Source of the DNA: Cristatella mucedo
Lineage: Eukaryota > Bryozoa > Phylactolaemata > Cristatellidae
DNA: 64,000 nucleotides
Assembly: GCA_009760855.2 (NCBI GenBank)
Contig: WPIO01000180.1
Span: forward strand, 126,001 to 190,000
Direction: 5' to 3'
Part shown: positions 23,875-35,510 of the stretch, in pieces
How positions within the stretch are numbered: position 1 is the stretch's first letter
How the letters are laid out: each line of letters begins with the position of its first letter
Notes under the pieces: model-generated
What the model saw: the letters and a program-made list of their open reading frames with translations, nothing else
Databases searched by the model: none
Told to the model about the DNA's origin: nothing
Translations under genes and position numbers: made by a program

Positions 23875-25421
23875 GCACTTGAAGCATCAAGGATACCGCC
23901 CAGTCTCCCTTCTACCTTTCCTATCAAAGACACTGGACCGGGTCGTGGCTGACCAGCTGAACTCCAATATCAAAACTGCAAACCTTGCTAGTAAGTTCCA
24001 GTCTGGCTTTAGAGCTAATCACTCCGCAGAGTCAACATTGCTTAGGGTATACAACGACCTTCTTAGGAATGCAGACATGGGTAGAGTGTCTGCTTGTTTT
24101 GCTCGATCTTTCGGCAGCTTTTGATTCTATCGATCACAAAATTCTTCTAGAGCACCTCTCATCTCGCCCGGGCTTCACTTGCACTGCTCTGCAATAGTTC
24201 AGGTCCTATATCAGTGAGAGACTCCAGAGTATTGACGTGAATGGACAAAGATCATCCGAGGTACCTCTGAAATATGGGGTACCTCACGGCTCCATGCTAG
24301 TTCAGGTTCTTTTCACGGTTTATACTTTCCCTCTTGCTGATTTTATTGCCAAGCACAATCTAGGCTTTCACTTCTGTGCGGATGACACTCAGTTGTACCT
24401 TTGCTTTGATCCCTCCCAGCCTTCGAGCACCTCGAATTCTCTCAAAACACTTGCTGCAAGTATAGATGACATCCCAACATGGATGACAGCAAATTTTCTA
24501 AAAATAATAGATGGTAAGACCAACTTACTAGTTATGGACAAACCCAAGCGTGATTCACAAATGGGAAAGGCTGACGCTCAAAATTGGCTCAGCCAGCATA
24601 TCTCCTGTTGTATCAGCTCGAAGTCTAGGTTTCATGTTCCAAAGTGACCTCCGGTTAGACGACCAAATCAGCTCCACAGTCAAATCTGCCTACTTTCAGC
24701 AACATATCGTTGCTAAAATTCGGGCTTGTTTAGATAAGGAGGATAGTACGTCTACGTCGGTCCATGCATTCGTAACATCCAGTCTTGACTTCTGCAACTC
24801 ACTGCTTACTGGCCTACTGGCATTTTCGATCAGCAATTGCAGCTACTGCAAAATTCTGCAGCTAGGCTTGTCTGTCGTGAGCGTCGCAGTTGCCACGTCA
24901 CACCACTTCTCGCCGACCTGAACTGGCTACCAGTTAAGCGACGGATTGACTTCAAGGTTTCGTCACTCACTTTTATTTCATCTCATTCCGTGGCTCCCGC
25001 CTATCACTCAGATCTCATCCAACAGGCCAAGCATCGTACCAGCTGCTTTTAGGAATCCAACAGTGTACCAATACCACGTACAAACCTTAAACCCTTTAGA
25101 GACCATGCATTTAGTTCGTATGCTCCCAAAGCCTGGAACTCCCTCCCGACTTGCGTCAGAACATCTCCTGACTTGACACATTTAAAAAACTTTTTAAAAC
25201 ACACCTATTTAGGACAGCATTTAGTGGGTCCCGGTGATTCGTCTTTTACTTGCTTATGCATGCTGACACTCACTATGTTATTCATGTTGTTTGTTTATCA
25301 AGCACGATATTACTCAACATCCAATTGCATTTCCCTTTGCAGTAAATGTAAAGCGCCTAGAAAGAGATTGAGTAATCTGAGGGCGCTTTATCATTTGCAT
25401 TATTATTATTATTATTATTAA
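23875..25421 (+). mobile_element. LINE family 1 copy, 1.5 kb, with reverse transcriptase
   Basis: It starts at the sequence for YRPVSLLPFLSKTLDRVVAD and runs through the whole reverse transcriptase core and C-terminal region to the stem-loop (25349-25391) and (ATT)n tail (25400-25421). Motifs in broken frames: FQSGFRANHSAESTLL, LDLSAAFDSIDHKILLEHL and FHFCADDTQLYLCF, where the usual YADD is CADD. At least five frameshifts or stops separate the frames (23840-24124, 23985-24197, 24237-24647, 24550-24921, 24837-25052, 24946-25176). It is directly followed by an inverted, related copy. Confidence 0.88.
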
Positions 25422-25423
25422 GG

Positions 25424-25930
25424 ATAAAGATGAGCTCATTTAGTAGAGGAGAAAGCTGAACCAAATAGAGGCAGCCGAAGCTGAAAATGAAATAAATTCA
25501 AATTAAACGTGGACGCCGACTGAAGGTAAAACAAGTTGTGGAGCTTTAGTGCATATAACAAGAAGGCAAAATCACCTAAAGATTTAAATTTAGTAACACC
25601 GTTTCTGAAAACTGGATTGCTGGTGATTTGGGAACAGAGCAGAGAGGCAAGGAGATCAGACAAGTAGGGAGGTTAGAGCGTTAGAAACCGCCCATGTTGG
25701 TCAGGTGGGTTAATTTGGAATTCAGTGCGATGCTTGATGTGGAAACTGTCAAGCAGCTCAAACAGAAATGCCGTTGTAGCAGTTGATGATCAACGATGAT
25801 GGAAAAGACAGGCTACTCAGTTTTGCATAAGCTTCAGAGGATTAAGGACCCAGAACTCAAGTCCTGAAATGCGAATTGCTGTAATCTAGACACTATGCCA
25901 CACATACGAGAACTAGGTGTATAAGTAAAT
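25424..25930 (-). mobile_element. Diverged L2-type LINE fragment, tail to tail with the preceding copy
   Basis: The minus frame 25436-25663 (YLSDLL-type start, FKSLGDFAFLLYALKLHN, FHFQLRLPLFGSAF) has the same layout as the family 1 C-terminus but low identity, so it is a third, older lineage. Decayed sequence continues to about 25930. Its 3' side meets the (ATT)n tail of the plus-strand copy with only a few bases between. Confidence 0.6.
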
Positions 25931-26653
25931 CATCAGAGTTAACAGAAACACAGATTGTGCTTGAAGATCACAATAAAAGATAGTCAAAAATAAAATTGAA
26001 AAAAGTGGTAAGACACGATCAGGGGGCAACTTTGACTTTAAAGACTTATTAGAAAGTGGTCATGACCTAACTTTCGTCGAATGTGATTATGTCCAAGTTG
26101 GTAATTTAGGTTTGCCACAATTCCTTGAAACACTTGTTTATCAATACACGTTGGAATGGTCTAAGCCAATATTACGGCATCCTTTGCTGCTGCTAGCCGT
26201 TTCCTTAATTTTAACCAGTGCCTGGTGGTGCACGAGTTAAATAAAAATGCATTATAGATTAGCTAGTCAAATATTCCTCCAAAAGTGTCAGTCACGTTTA
26301 ATTGGTTCCATGTTTTCTTATTTCGTTCTAGCTATTAGGAGTGGGATGGAGTTGGGGCCTAAAATATATTTATCACACAATACCTACATGCACTGTATAT
26401 AACTTTATATTATATTAAACGCTTAGAGTTTGCATGTGACGTGGACAATAATTACAATCATACCATCAATAAAGCTTTTATATAACTTCAAAGAAGTTTT
26501 TTACGCTTTCTCCAAGCATATATGCACTTAATGCTTGCCTAAATTGGACGATAGAACGTTGGATTCTAGGACTCGTTACCGTCAGTCACGAAAGGAGCAC
26601 ATACTTACAGTCTTACAGACTGCTTAGGCAGATAAACAGCAGACAATACTCAC
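25931..26653. other. Intron-like DNA downstream of the gene A start exon
   Basis: Nothing recognised. The stretch is AT-rich; adjacent CTTAC motifs at 26606-26620 are too close to the start exon donor to define a separate exon. Confidence 0.3.
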
Positions 26654-26803
26654 GGCCATAGGGTAAACGCCAAGAATGAGCAGCACATAAGTATTCATGT
26701 TGCAAGTATATTGGTAACCTGTACTATTCATATCCTCTGCCTCATCTGTCGTGAAATTTGTGTAAGGCGTGGTGTCTGTAATTTCTGTGGAAGTTAGCTC
26801 CAT
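26654..26803 (-). CDS. STRA6-like gene A, start exon
   Basis: On the minus strand ATG at 26803 opens exactly 50 codons to donor GTGAGT. The N-terminus is acidic and Thr-rich with two N-glycosylation sequons (NFT at residues 16-18, NST at 26-28), as expected for an extracellular N-terminus. The first transmembrane helix follows, NTYVLLILGVYPMA at residues 37-50. Vertebrate STRA6 has the same plan. An in-frame ATG at 26833 also exists, but an acceptor-like TTTGGACAG lies 13 bases upstream of the chosen ATG, so a 5' UTR intron is likely and the downstream ATG is preferred. The exon ends in phase 0. Confidence 0.68.
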
Positions 26804-27149
26804 TGTGAGACTACCTGTCCAAATATGCAGCAATTATTACGAGTACAGAGATTTGCGCCTATAAAAGGAAAATGTAAGGAAAAATACGAAATGAAAATTG
26901 GGAAGCAATTTTTCACTAATATAGCATTACTTATGAGAAAATAGGCTATTTAAAAAGTGCCGCACTATATGTATCGCGCACTGATACTCTTAGATACAGC
27001 TGTGACGCGCTATGAATGTTCTACATTTTATGAATGACTGCATGCGAAACCAAATAAATATCGCGAACTACGGATGCATTTCTTCACGAATTAAGTCCTA
27101 GCATGCCAGATTAAGAGTATTGCAGACATATAAACTACTGAAATTCGAA

Positions 27150-27552
27150 TGCAGTGGGTACTCATATCCTAGCTGAACTGCTGCATCAGTTTCAGCGTGT
27201 TCGTCTTCTAAGGTCCTGTGTGGACAGTAAATTAGCTGTCCCATTCCTCCGCCTAAAGACAGTTGGCGACAGAAGCTTTAGCTCTGCAGGTCCTAGACTG
27301 TGGATATCGCTTCCACAATTCTTAGGCAACGACAACTGCTCTCCTACTGCCGACTATGGCACATCCTCTTCAGCGGTCCTGAGCTGCTACTTCTATGCTA
27401 CTCACTACCTCAACTGCTCTCCTGACTCTGCTTGGCTTCCCGATTTCTCTTTGTTGCGTGAGGCGAGGTCGGTTGGCTACCAAATGCGTACCGAAAACCG
27501 CTTTGGCAGTGAGTGAGCTATACGAAACTCTTCTGTGTAACACCCACATCTA
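27150..27552 (+). mobile_element. LINE family 2 fragment, 3' end
   Basis: The frame 27154-27516 (LAELLHQFQRVRLLRSCVDS, GDRSFSSAGPRLWISLPQFL, LSCYFYATHYLNCSPDS) is the family 2 C-terminus. It is truncated at 27550, where a family 1 LINE begins. Confidence 0.85.
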
Positions 27553-28744
27553 CTACTGCCGACTACTGCAGAGTATCTCTGCTTGTTTTTCTCTATCTTT
27601 AAGCAGCTTTTTATAATATCGATCCCACAGTCCTTCTTGAGAGCCTCTCACCCCGGCAGGGCATCATTTATGCTGCATGTCAATGCTTCAGGTCCTACCT
27701 CAGTGGGAGACTTCAGAGAATTGATGTGAATGGACAAAGATCATCCGAGGTACCTCTGAAATATGGAGTACCTCAGGACTCTGCACTTGGTCAGGTTCTT
27801 TTCACGGCTTATGCTCTCCCTCTTGCAGATGTGATTGACAAGCACAATCTAGCTTTCACTTCTATGGGGATGACACTCAGGTGTACCTTTGCTTTGATCC
27901 CTCCCAGCCTTCGAGCACCCCGCATTCTCTCAACACACTTGCTGCACGTATTGATGACATCCGCACATGGATGGCAGCAATTTTTCTAAAAATAAACGAT
28001 GATAAAACTAACTTACTAGTAATGGGCAAACCCAGTGTGATCTGAGCCCGCCAAACTCTTTCAACTCCCTTGCTACATGGAATAAAGAAATCCTCACATG
28101 GATGGCAGCAAATTTTCTTTAATTGAACTTAATAGCATAGGGCCAAACGAAGTGTTATTCCGAAATTGGACAGGCTAACGCTTAAAATTGGCTCTGTCAA
28201 CATATCTCTTGTTAAACCGGAACTAAATCTAGGTGTCAAGTTCCAAATTTAGTGATACAACTCATTTGTATAACGCCCCAAGAGAACTTCATCTCTATTC
28301 AGGCGCTTCACATATGCCTCGGGGCTAGAGCCCACAATCTCAAACAGACCTTGGTCGGGGCGAGCACCTAACCACTGGACTAAAACAGAGAGCCAAAGTG
28401 ACCTTTCATTAGACGACCTCACCAGCCCCACAGTCAAGTTTGCCTACTATCAGCTACATACAATTGCTAAAATTTGGACTTGTTTCGACAGGAATACCAC
28501 ATCTAAAATGTTCGGTGCATTTGCAAAATCCGGTTTTGACTTCTGCAACTCAGTGCTTGCTGGGCTACCAGCCGATACAGTCAGGCATTTACAGCTGGTG
28601 CATAACTCTGCAGCTAGGCTAGTCCGTTTCGAATGTTGCAGATGCCACATCTCACCCTACCTAGCCGACCTGCACTGGGTCCTGGTGATGCAACTCATCA
28701 AATTCAAGGTTTTGTCACTCAGCCTTAGGTCTCTCGATTCTTTG
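27553..28744 (+). mobile_element. LINE family 1, two overlapping pieces carrying a SINE-2
   Basis: Piece one (27553 to about 28043) covers the reverse transcriptase from SACFSLSLSSFL-type DNA through VPLKYGVPQDSALGQVLF. Piece two (about 28044-28744) repeats part of the same region (TGGATGGCAGCAAATTTTCT occurs in similar form in both) and goes on to the C-terminal part (LDFCNSVLAGLP-, QLVHNSAARLV-like). Piece two is more worn and holds a SINE-2 insertion. The 3' end is cut in the sequence encoding SLRSLDSL, with no stem-loop or tail. Confidence 0.75.
28248..28390 (-). mobile_element. SINE-2 (tRNA-derived, LINE-type tail) inside a LINE
   Basis: On the minus strand: A-box region TAGTCCAGTGGTTAGGTGC, a B-box region around GTGGGCTCTAGCCCC, and the 3' tail GAAGCGCCTGAATAGAGATG with AAGTTCTCTTGGGGCGTTAT. 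That tail resembles the LINE family 1 stem-loop. The host LINE reads TTCCAAA on the left and CCAAAGTGACC on the right, so CCAAA is duplicated at both ends, as expected for a target-site duplication. Confidence 0.78.
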
Positions 28745-28899
28745 TTCCTTAATAAAATGTTCCTTAATAAAATTATAAAATTATAAATATGTTTTTAAAC
28801 CAATATTATATGGAATTATTTTTTTCGCGTATGCATTTACCAGCTTGCTTAAGTCGTGCGCTTTGCCCCTAGCAATAATTTCGGGTTATCAAAGTAAAA

Positions 28900-31850
28900 T
28901 ACTATATTTGTATGAAAGGGCAGATGTTTGTCAACTGGAATGATACAGAGGCTGTCTGCAGACTGTTTGAGGCCATACCAGACAAAAATCCATGCCCAGT
29001 CGCATGAAATTTAAAGTGTGAGCCCGGAACACAGTTTCCCACCATGTGAATTCTAAACCTGTGGGACGCCTAGAACGGCATTTGTATCGACGTTGGAATA
29101 GGTACAGAGGCTAGTTGGTCCGGATATCGAGGGCTATAGCATAATAAAGTGGTAGCGTAATTGCATGAAATATTACGGATAGACGTGGAAAACTGTTAGC
29201 CATAATATGAAATCAATGTAGCAGTTTTCAGAAATTGTCCATTGAAGCGGCAGCTTAATTGCAGTTGTGATGTTATTGGCTATCACTTGGGTCGGCTCAT
29301 CGAAGGCTAGAGCAGGATTAAACGGTAGGGAAATCCGGTGAGATTTGGTAGTTCAATTTGGCGCACCGTTTTCTATAATTTAATATCAAAGCCGGGGCTT
29401 CGCGAAGTGTTTTGTCAAAACAGCAGAGGTATCGCCGCCCGAACGTTTAAAAACTGCACTGGCAAAGCCAAGCCATCTGAGGCCATCGCACGAAAACACC
29501 CAAGCACAATTGAATGCAATGTTTTGGGTAAGCCTTTAACACCATTCCATGCAACTTAGAATTAAAGCAGCCGTGCTTTGACTTTTGTCGTAGAATTTGC
29601 AGCTGAATCATACTGCATCTCAGTTATACGTGGGACCCCCAAACATTCCACAGTGCCAATGAAAACCGTACTCTTGCACGTCGAGCTACTTTAAGCTGCC
29701 TGCTTAGGAATGAGTCTTCTCAAAATCAATCAATGGGGAAATTATAGGATAATCTTTGACCAATTCGTCTAATGCAGCAGGAACCTCCGTGACAGGAACA
29801 AGGCTCAGAGGTGACGTTATTTTGGCGTACATTAGCAGGTTTTCGTCGTCACATTCAATCTTGTAAGATTGAAGTATTAAAATTTGAACCAATGATTTTG
29901 TCCAAGATAAAACATGCATCTATACAAGCATTTAAAGCTCCAGTAAAGATGACTGAACAGGTATGTTGAAAGGGTTTATCAAAATCATACGTAACGTTCG
30001 CCAGATTCCGGCTTTGAATGATTAATGTGCCTAAGCTGGACGAACGATTGTTACTTCTACACCAGCTGTACGTTGCAATATTTTTTTTCTTTTGGTAGAA
30101 TTTATTATTATGTAGAAAGATAAGAAGCTAGTTAAATCAAATTAATCATTTACTGAGTCAAGTTATTATTATAGTAGCACACTATTGTGGTGCACGCATT
30201 TTTCCGGGGTTCCTTGCATTGGGAGCTTTTGTCGGCATGCCTTTGCATGCTTTTACTCCAGCGCCAATGAGGCTGGCTGGCAAGAGCCATCGAAGATAAT
30301 AGAATGAGAACACTCATGCCGTGTGCCTATAAATTCGGTTGATACACCTGGAGAACTGTTGTCTATAATTGGGAATTAAAACAACTGCAGTTTTGCGACG
30401 CCAATTAGCTAAATGGCAGCTATTACTTATTTCAAAATTGCATGCAGTCCGGGCTGTAGGAATTCGTCACATAAGGATGTGCATATGCAGTTGCAAGAAG
30501 TTTTGTCGGGAAACCGGAACACTGCTTTCTATATTGTAGAATCAATATTTCACACTTGAACAAAGCTGACTTTGAATATGGCAGCTGTATAGGTTTTCGA
30601 TTACGTAGGGAAGATGGCTGTCACAGGCCATTAGAAGTCATAGCATCAGAATGCATTAAATATAAGCCATGAAATTTATCAATTTCAATAAATCAGAAAT
30701 ACTTTTTTCTATAATGTGGAACAAAAAACGAAGCAGCGAGGTGCCTATTGAAGAGACAGCATCTTTATATCAGTTCGGTCATGCACGGATATTGGCTTTC
30801 TTGGCCACTGAAAGCCATAGCATGAGATCTGGCAAGCCAAATCTCATAAAATAATTTGATTGGCAAACGTGAAGGATTGCTCACTGTCATTTGAAATTCA
30901 AAACCGCAGCTGGGAGAAGCTTTTTTTGAAATGGCATCTGCATTGCAGTTTGAATATGTACTGTTGCCGTTTGGGCCGGGCCATTACAGGCCTTGACCTA
31001 AAAATTAACAAGGGCAATCGGCTGCAATGTCGTGGGTTAATCTGGCATACGGTTCCCTGTCATTTGAAATAAATACCGCAGTTGGGCAAATGTTTAGGTG
31101 GAACTATAAGCGTTATCGTAGCCCAAATTTCCGGGCAGGGCAATCAGAAGATATATCATAAGAATGCCCAATCCAAATCGCACGATATTTTGACTGTTAA
31201 GCTAGCATGCGAACCTTTACAATTTAAAATTCAAAACAACAGTTGCATGAAGCTTTCAATTATAAATGGCAGCTGTATTGTAGTTTTACTATTTAGAACT
31301 GCCAATCACGCAAGGCCGTTAGAGGCCATAGCCCTAGAACTCGACCGCTCAATCGACTATCTGTTAGCTCTCCTTTAAATTTAATACCTCAGTTGAACTA
31401 AGCTCTTTTTGGAAATGGTGGATTTCCTGCAGTTCAATGTTTAAAGCTTCCATGTAAACCTGGCCACCGGAGATTATAACCCCAGATCTTGCAAGCCCAA
31501 TTGGTTAATATGTTATGGGTAAAATGTGCATAATGTTCCCTACAAGTAGGAGCTAAAATCAAGGCTGCTTGAAGCATTTTGTGGAAATGGCAGCTGTGTC
31601 TCCGTTTAAATCAGTAAACATGCTTAGTGGCCAGGGCTATTTTAGGCCTCAGTACGAGAATGGTTGAGCACAACAGTGTGAAATTTGGTAGGTTAACATA
31701 TACTATTCAGTAATATTTATAATACAAACAGCAGATTCCTGATATTTATCGTTGAAATGGCAGTTGAATCTCAGTGTCTGGCAGTTATTCGTGGGATATC
31801 TATTGAATAAGCCTGCTTCCCCGAGCACCAGAAAAAATTTGATTCTTGAT
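28900..31850. repeat. Diverged tandem array, period about 170 bp
   Basis: A landmark resembling AAATGGCAGCTGTATTGCAG recurs near 29071, 29246, 29423, 29597, 30235, 30411, 30575, 30757, 30928, 31103, 31264, 31413, 31585 and 31755. A second landmark, GGCC(A/G)TTAGAGGCCATAGC, recurs out of step with it at the same period (28969, 29131, 29300, 29478, 30625, 30803, 30977, 31318, 31632). Units vary from about 149 to 182 bp and have diverged strongly. A foreign stretch of about 550 bp (29.65-30.2 kb) interrupts the array. Open frames at 30669, 30860 and 31082 are by-products of the repeats. Confidence 0.75.
29704..29859 (-). CDS. Exon-like orphan frame, unknown function
   Basis: Within the stretch that interrupts the 170-bp array, an acceptor-like TTCAATCTTACAAG is followed on the minus strand by 51 codons and a stop: IECDDENLLMYAKITSP at the start, then PVTEVPAALDELVKDYP and a TAA stop after EKTHS. 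Composition and absence of simple sequence look like protein coding. No upstream exon was found, and I do not recognise the family. It may be the last exon of an unrelated gene or a chance frame. Confidence 0.25.
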   Translation of the reverse strand: MECDDENLLMYAKITSPLSLVPVTEVPAALDELVKDYPIISPLIDFEKTHS

Positions 31851-32304
31851 TCTTAATCTTCCTACAGATATCAAATCCCAAAATAGTTGCACCTAATCAT
31901 ATGCATGTGCCAATCAATAAATTCCTCTGCTCGTCACGCCGTTTAGTCGTCTAGGAAACCAAACCAGGACTTACAGTTACAAGCCAACTATTGGATTCTC
32001 AGCACTTTTTTTACTCAATTGCTTTACTTCTTTTCTCAATATCGTTACTATTATGACTGCTATGTCTTTGAACGGAGTAACAAGAAAGTAAAGGTCCGCT
32101 GATCTAACGGCCGAATTGATATAACTGCAGAAGGGCATTTGTGGCTATTAACTTGCCTGCAGGGATAAATAAAAGATCGTTCGATCGTGAACTCAAATCC
32201 AAGACCAAATCGTGAGTTACGAGCATCTTTCATCGAGACAAATATCAAGGAATTGGTTTTTGCATGCAGCTGCAGAAATGCTATCAGCTGCAGATGCAGG
32301 AAAT
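31851..32304. other. Unassigned intergenic DNA
   Basis: No gene or repeat recognised. A minus-strand frame at 32060-32248 has no support. Confidence 0.25.
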
Positions 32305-32462
32305 GTCATGGCATCTCTCGGACGTACGTTGATCGCTCTCCATGACGGCGGTCATGGGTTTGAATTCTGCAATGAGCGATAATTGATTGCAAACTGCAAG
32401 TGGTGATGACACCCATTGTGGCTCTTCTGCTTCTAAGCTAATGAAGCCGTTAAATAAGCTAG
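32305..32462 (+). mobile_element. SINE-1 (tRNA-derived), degraded head
   Basis: The B-box region GTCATGGGTTTGAATTCTGC is altered from GGTTCGAATCC. The body is clear: GCAAACTGCAAGTGGTGATG, GTGGCTCTTCTGCTTCTAAG and GAAGCCGTTAAATAAGCTAG. The A box is hard to see, so it is an old copy. Confidence 0.65.
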
Positions 32463-32846
32463 CGACATCTTAGTTATTGCTAAGCTATGCAATTGTTAAG
32501 GAACGATACATTCCTTGGTACCTTCGCTAGGCAAATCTTAGCCGTTTCCAAACCTATACATAGTATTCATTAATCATACTGCTAATAAAAATACATTTGA
32601 AATAGTTTAATAGAGCTGTCCACTCTATTGGATAAGGACTTGTTACCCAGCATAAAGGCACTTTTTAATACAAGTGGCTCACCTACAGGTCGCTAGCCCT
32701 GGTTTAGCAACCAGATGGCCTCCCTGTTTCCTGACCATCGGAAAGGACTGGTGCAGTCACGAGCCGCTTGGACAAGTGTGTGCAGAAGCCACTACATCGC
32801 GTTCATAACAGTCTGATTCAGTCAACGTCTACTGAGGCGGCAGTGC

Positions 32847-33045
32847 ATTAATAATAGTCATAATAATAACTACAATACACTTGATAAAGTGCCCTCAGAG
32901 AACTCAATCTCTTTCTATGGGCTTTACATTTGATGAAAAGGAAGTACGATCGAGCGGTTAGTGGTAGCATGCTCAATAAACGCCAAGAATAACATGGTTA
33001 GGGGTGGCATGCACAGGGTCTGCATGCAAATGCATTAAATAATAG
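32847..33045 (-). mobile_element. LINE family 1 3' terminal fragment
   Basis: ATT-type tail at 32850-32872, then CTTGATAAAGTGCCCTCAGA and TCTTTCTATGGGCTTTACAT (stem-loop), then 3' UTR sequence (ATAACATGGTTAGGGGTGGC) on the minus strand. No coding region is included. Confidence 0.82.
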
Positions 33046-33619
33046 CATTAAGCATTAAAGCCTGCAGTTGTTTCTTCATTTCTAAATCTAGCTTCAGGGT
33101 ACCACAGTAGGATTGAGTTGCTTGGCCACTGACCCCAGTGGTGCAATGATTTGCATTGACGTGAATCAGACAAGGGTAGTGGCATAGCATCGCTTCACTC
33201 CGGCATCGAGCAGTCTAGGTCTAACCTGAGATGATGGCCTACACACTGAGGTTCGGCTGTAGGCGCACATACCTGGCGAGATGCGTATCTCGCTAGCTCG
33301 CTCAGTTGCCCAGTGCTACCTACCTAAGACAGAGCAAAAGGAAGCAGCTAGCCCGGCAGAGTCGTGCAGCAGCCGCCTCAATGACAAGCTGTCGCCCCCA
33401 CTGCATTCCGGCTAGCGGGCAGCCCGGCATAGCCCAGCGTGTTGTAGCACGTTCCGGCGTGCTCCGCCATGTTCCAGTCCCACCCAGCTGGCTGCTAGCC
33501 CTCTCAGCCCAGCAATCCAGCTATCGTCGCAGCCCCGCCCCTGAGCTCGGCCATTCACGGCCTGCCTCCTCAGACTGACGGCTGCCTGGAGCCGAGCGAA
33601 GCGAGCCGCAAGCGCCCGT

Positions 33620-33780
<161 letters not shown>

Positions 33781-35217
33781 GAGACAGAGAGACTGACCTT
33801 CGTCTGCTGGGTCGGAACTTCAGCGAGCGAGTGGCTGCCGTACAGAGCGAGCACGACTCGCTCGAACCGCAGGCACTGCTCTATTCACCGAGGCTGCTTC
33901 GATCCGATCCAATTACGGCGTCCCTCGAGCCTTCCACTCAATTCGCCGCCCCTTGCGGCCGCTCGATATTATGTCATCCGGGCTTCTGGCCTTGGTTGGG
34001 CCCGCTGAGCCATTAGCCGCGCGATCTTTAGATTCTGCAGGCACTTACCGCAACGGGTGAGAAGCCTAGCGGCGGCGGCGGCCAACGGAAGTAAGTTCAA
34101 TGTCCTCGTGCGTTCGCGTACGTTCCCAGCCCGGTTCGGAACGGCAACTGCGGGCGAACGCCAGCCGCGGCGAATGAATGGCGCCTCGCCAGCGCCGCGA
34201 AACGCCACGAAACGCCGCAGGGTTATCTGGAACTCGCTCGACGCCCCGAGCTGCGCTCTCTTGGTTGGCATCGCGGCTAGCCGTACCGTCAGGCGTTCGA
34301 GGCCGAGACTGGCAGCACCGACAGTTGCAGCTGTGCTATTCGAAATTACCGAGTGCCGGAACGCCGCCTGACGTAGGAAAGAGTGCCGAAAAAACGGGCC
34401 TCAAGCGATGAGCTATCGGAAAACGCCATGTTACTGCTCGTGCGAGTGCTGCTCAACCGGTTGAGAGATCGAAACTGCTGCTGCGTGAGAAAAGGCTTCG
34501 CCAGCTAAGCCAGCCGCACTAATGCTTGCGATCATTATTTGCAATTAAGCGATAATCTATAGCCGAGGCAGCATAAAAGCTGGCGCCATGAGGTAGGCGG
34601 CAGCTGCGATTCCGGACTCGAAGTTGACATTTGAGCCGATCCGAGCTGTGTGCCGAAGAGACGCTGGTGTAAGTCATTGCCGCTGTTGAACGCCTGTACC
34701 CGTCCACCGCCGTCAAAATAGACGCGTCTGCATTATGGATACGCACTTTACATAAGCTCGGGTACGAGCGCTCTTCGTCGCTGCCCGCGTTCCGGCTACA
34801 GTCGGCATACCTGCATGCATCGGTACAGCATACATGGAGGAAGCTGCCGTGTTACAACGTTCACGCATCGCCGGTGCTCTTGGGGTAGGGCGGCTGAGGC
34901 CAGCACCGTAGCGCCAATGCGAGCTCTGCATTTTCGGCCCACCTCTGACCGGACGCGGAAGAAGCATACCTCGCGACTAACGGCGGCGCTCAATGAACTG
35001 ATCAAAGCTGTCTCTTAAGTTTCCAACGATTCGCTCGTGTCGAATCTCAACGCGGTGCCTACATAAGTGTGCTGTTTAAATTATGTATAATGATTTCGAA
35101 GGTGCAGCTGAGTGGCGAGCTTCGGACGGCGACCCTTTGACTGGCATCGGCAGCTGGACGGACGCCGGTCAAGGTAGTTGAGCATAACTACTAGGAGCAG
35201 TCGCTGCAGCCCTACAT

Positions 35218-35346
35218 ATAAAATATAATTCATTAGTATAGCGCCACAAGAGAACCTTATCTCTATTCAAACGCTTCAGTTATGCCTCAGGGCTCAAGCC
35301 CACGACCTCAGCCAGACCCTGGTCGGGGCGAGCACCGCTGGACCAA
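35218..35346 (-). mobile_element. SINE-2 (tRNA-derived, LINE-type tail)
   Basis: Minus strand: TTGGTCCAGCGGTGCTCGC at the head (A-box-like), GAGGTCGTGGGCTTGAGCCC around the B box, then GAAGCGTTTGAATAGAGATA, AGGTTCTCTTGTGGCGCTAT and an AT-rich end. It lies within the CpG-rich segment. It is the copy least disturbed by other elements. Confidence 0.82.
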
Positions 35347-35510
35347 GCGAACGCGTGCCGTTTAGAGAGAGCTTCTAGTAACGAGCTAGTGCGAGCTGAT
35401 ACCTGGTGCGACAAGGACTTCATTCTCGCCGCGGCTCGCGCTCGAAAAGTGACCTTGACCAGTCATGCTGACTGTTTCGCAGCGCGAGGAGTTTCCGGTG
35501 GAGCGTCTGC

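Noticed and set aside
30669-31378. Three successive plus-strand frames that might suggest a gene.
   Set aside because: They fall inside the diverged 170-bp array and share its repeated words; there is no consistent frame or splice signal.
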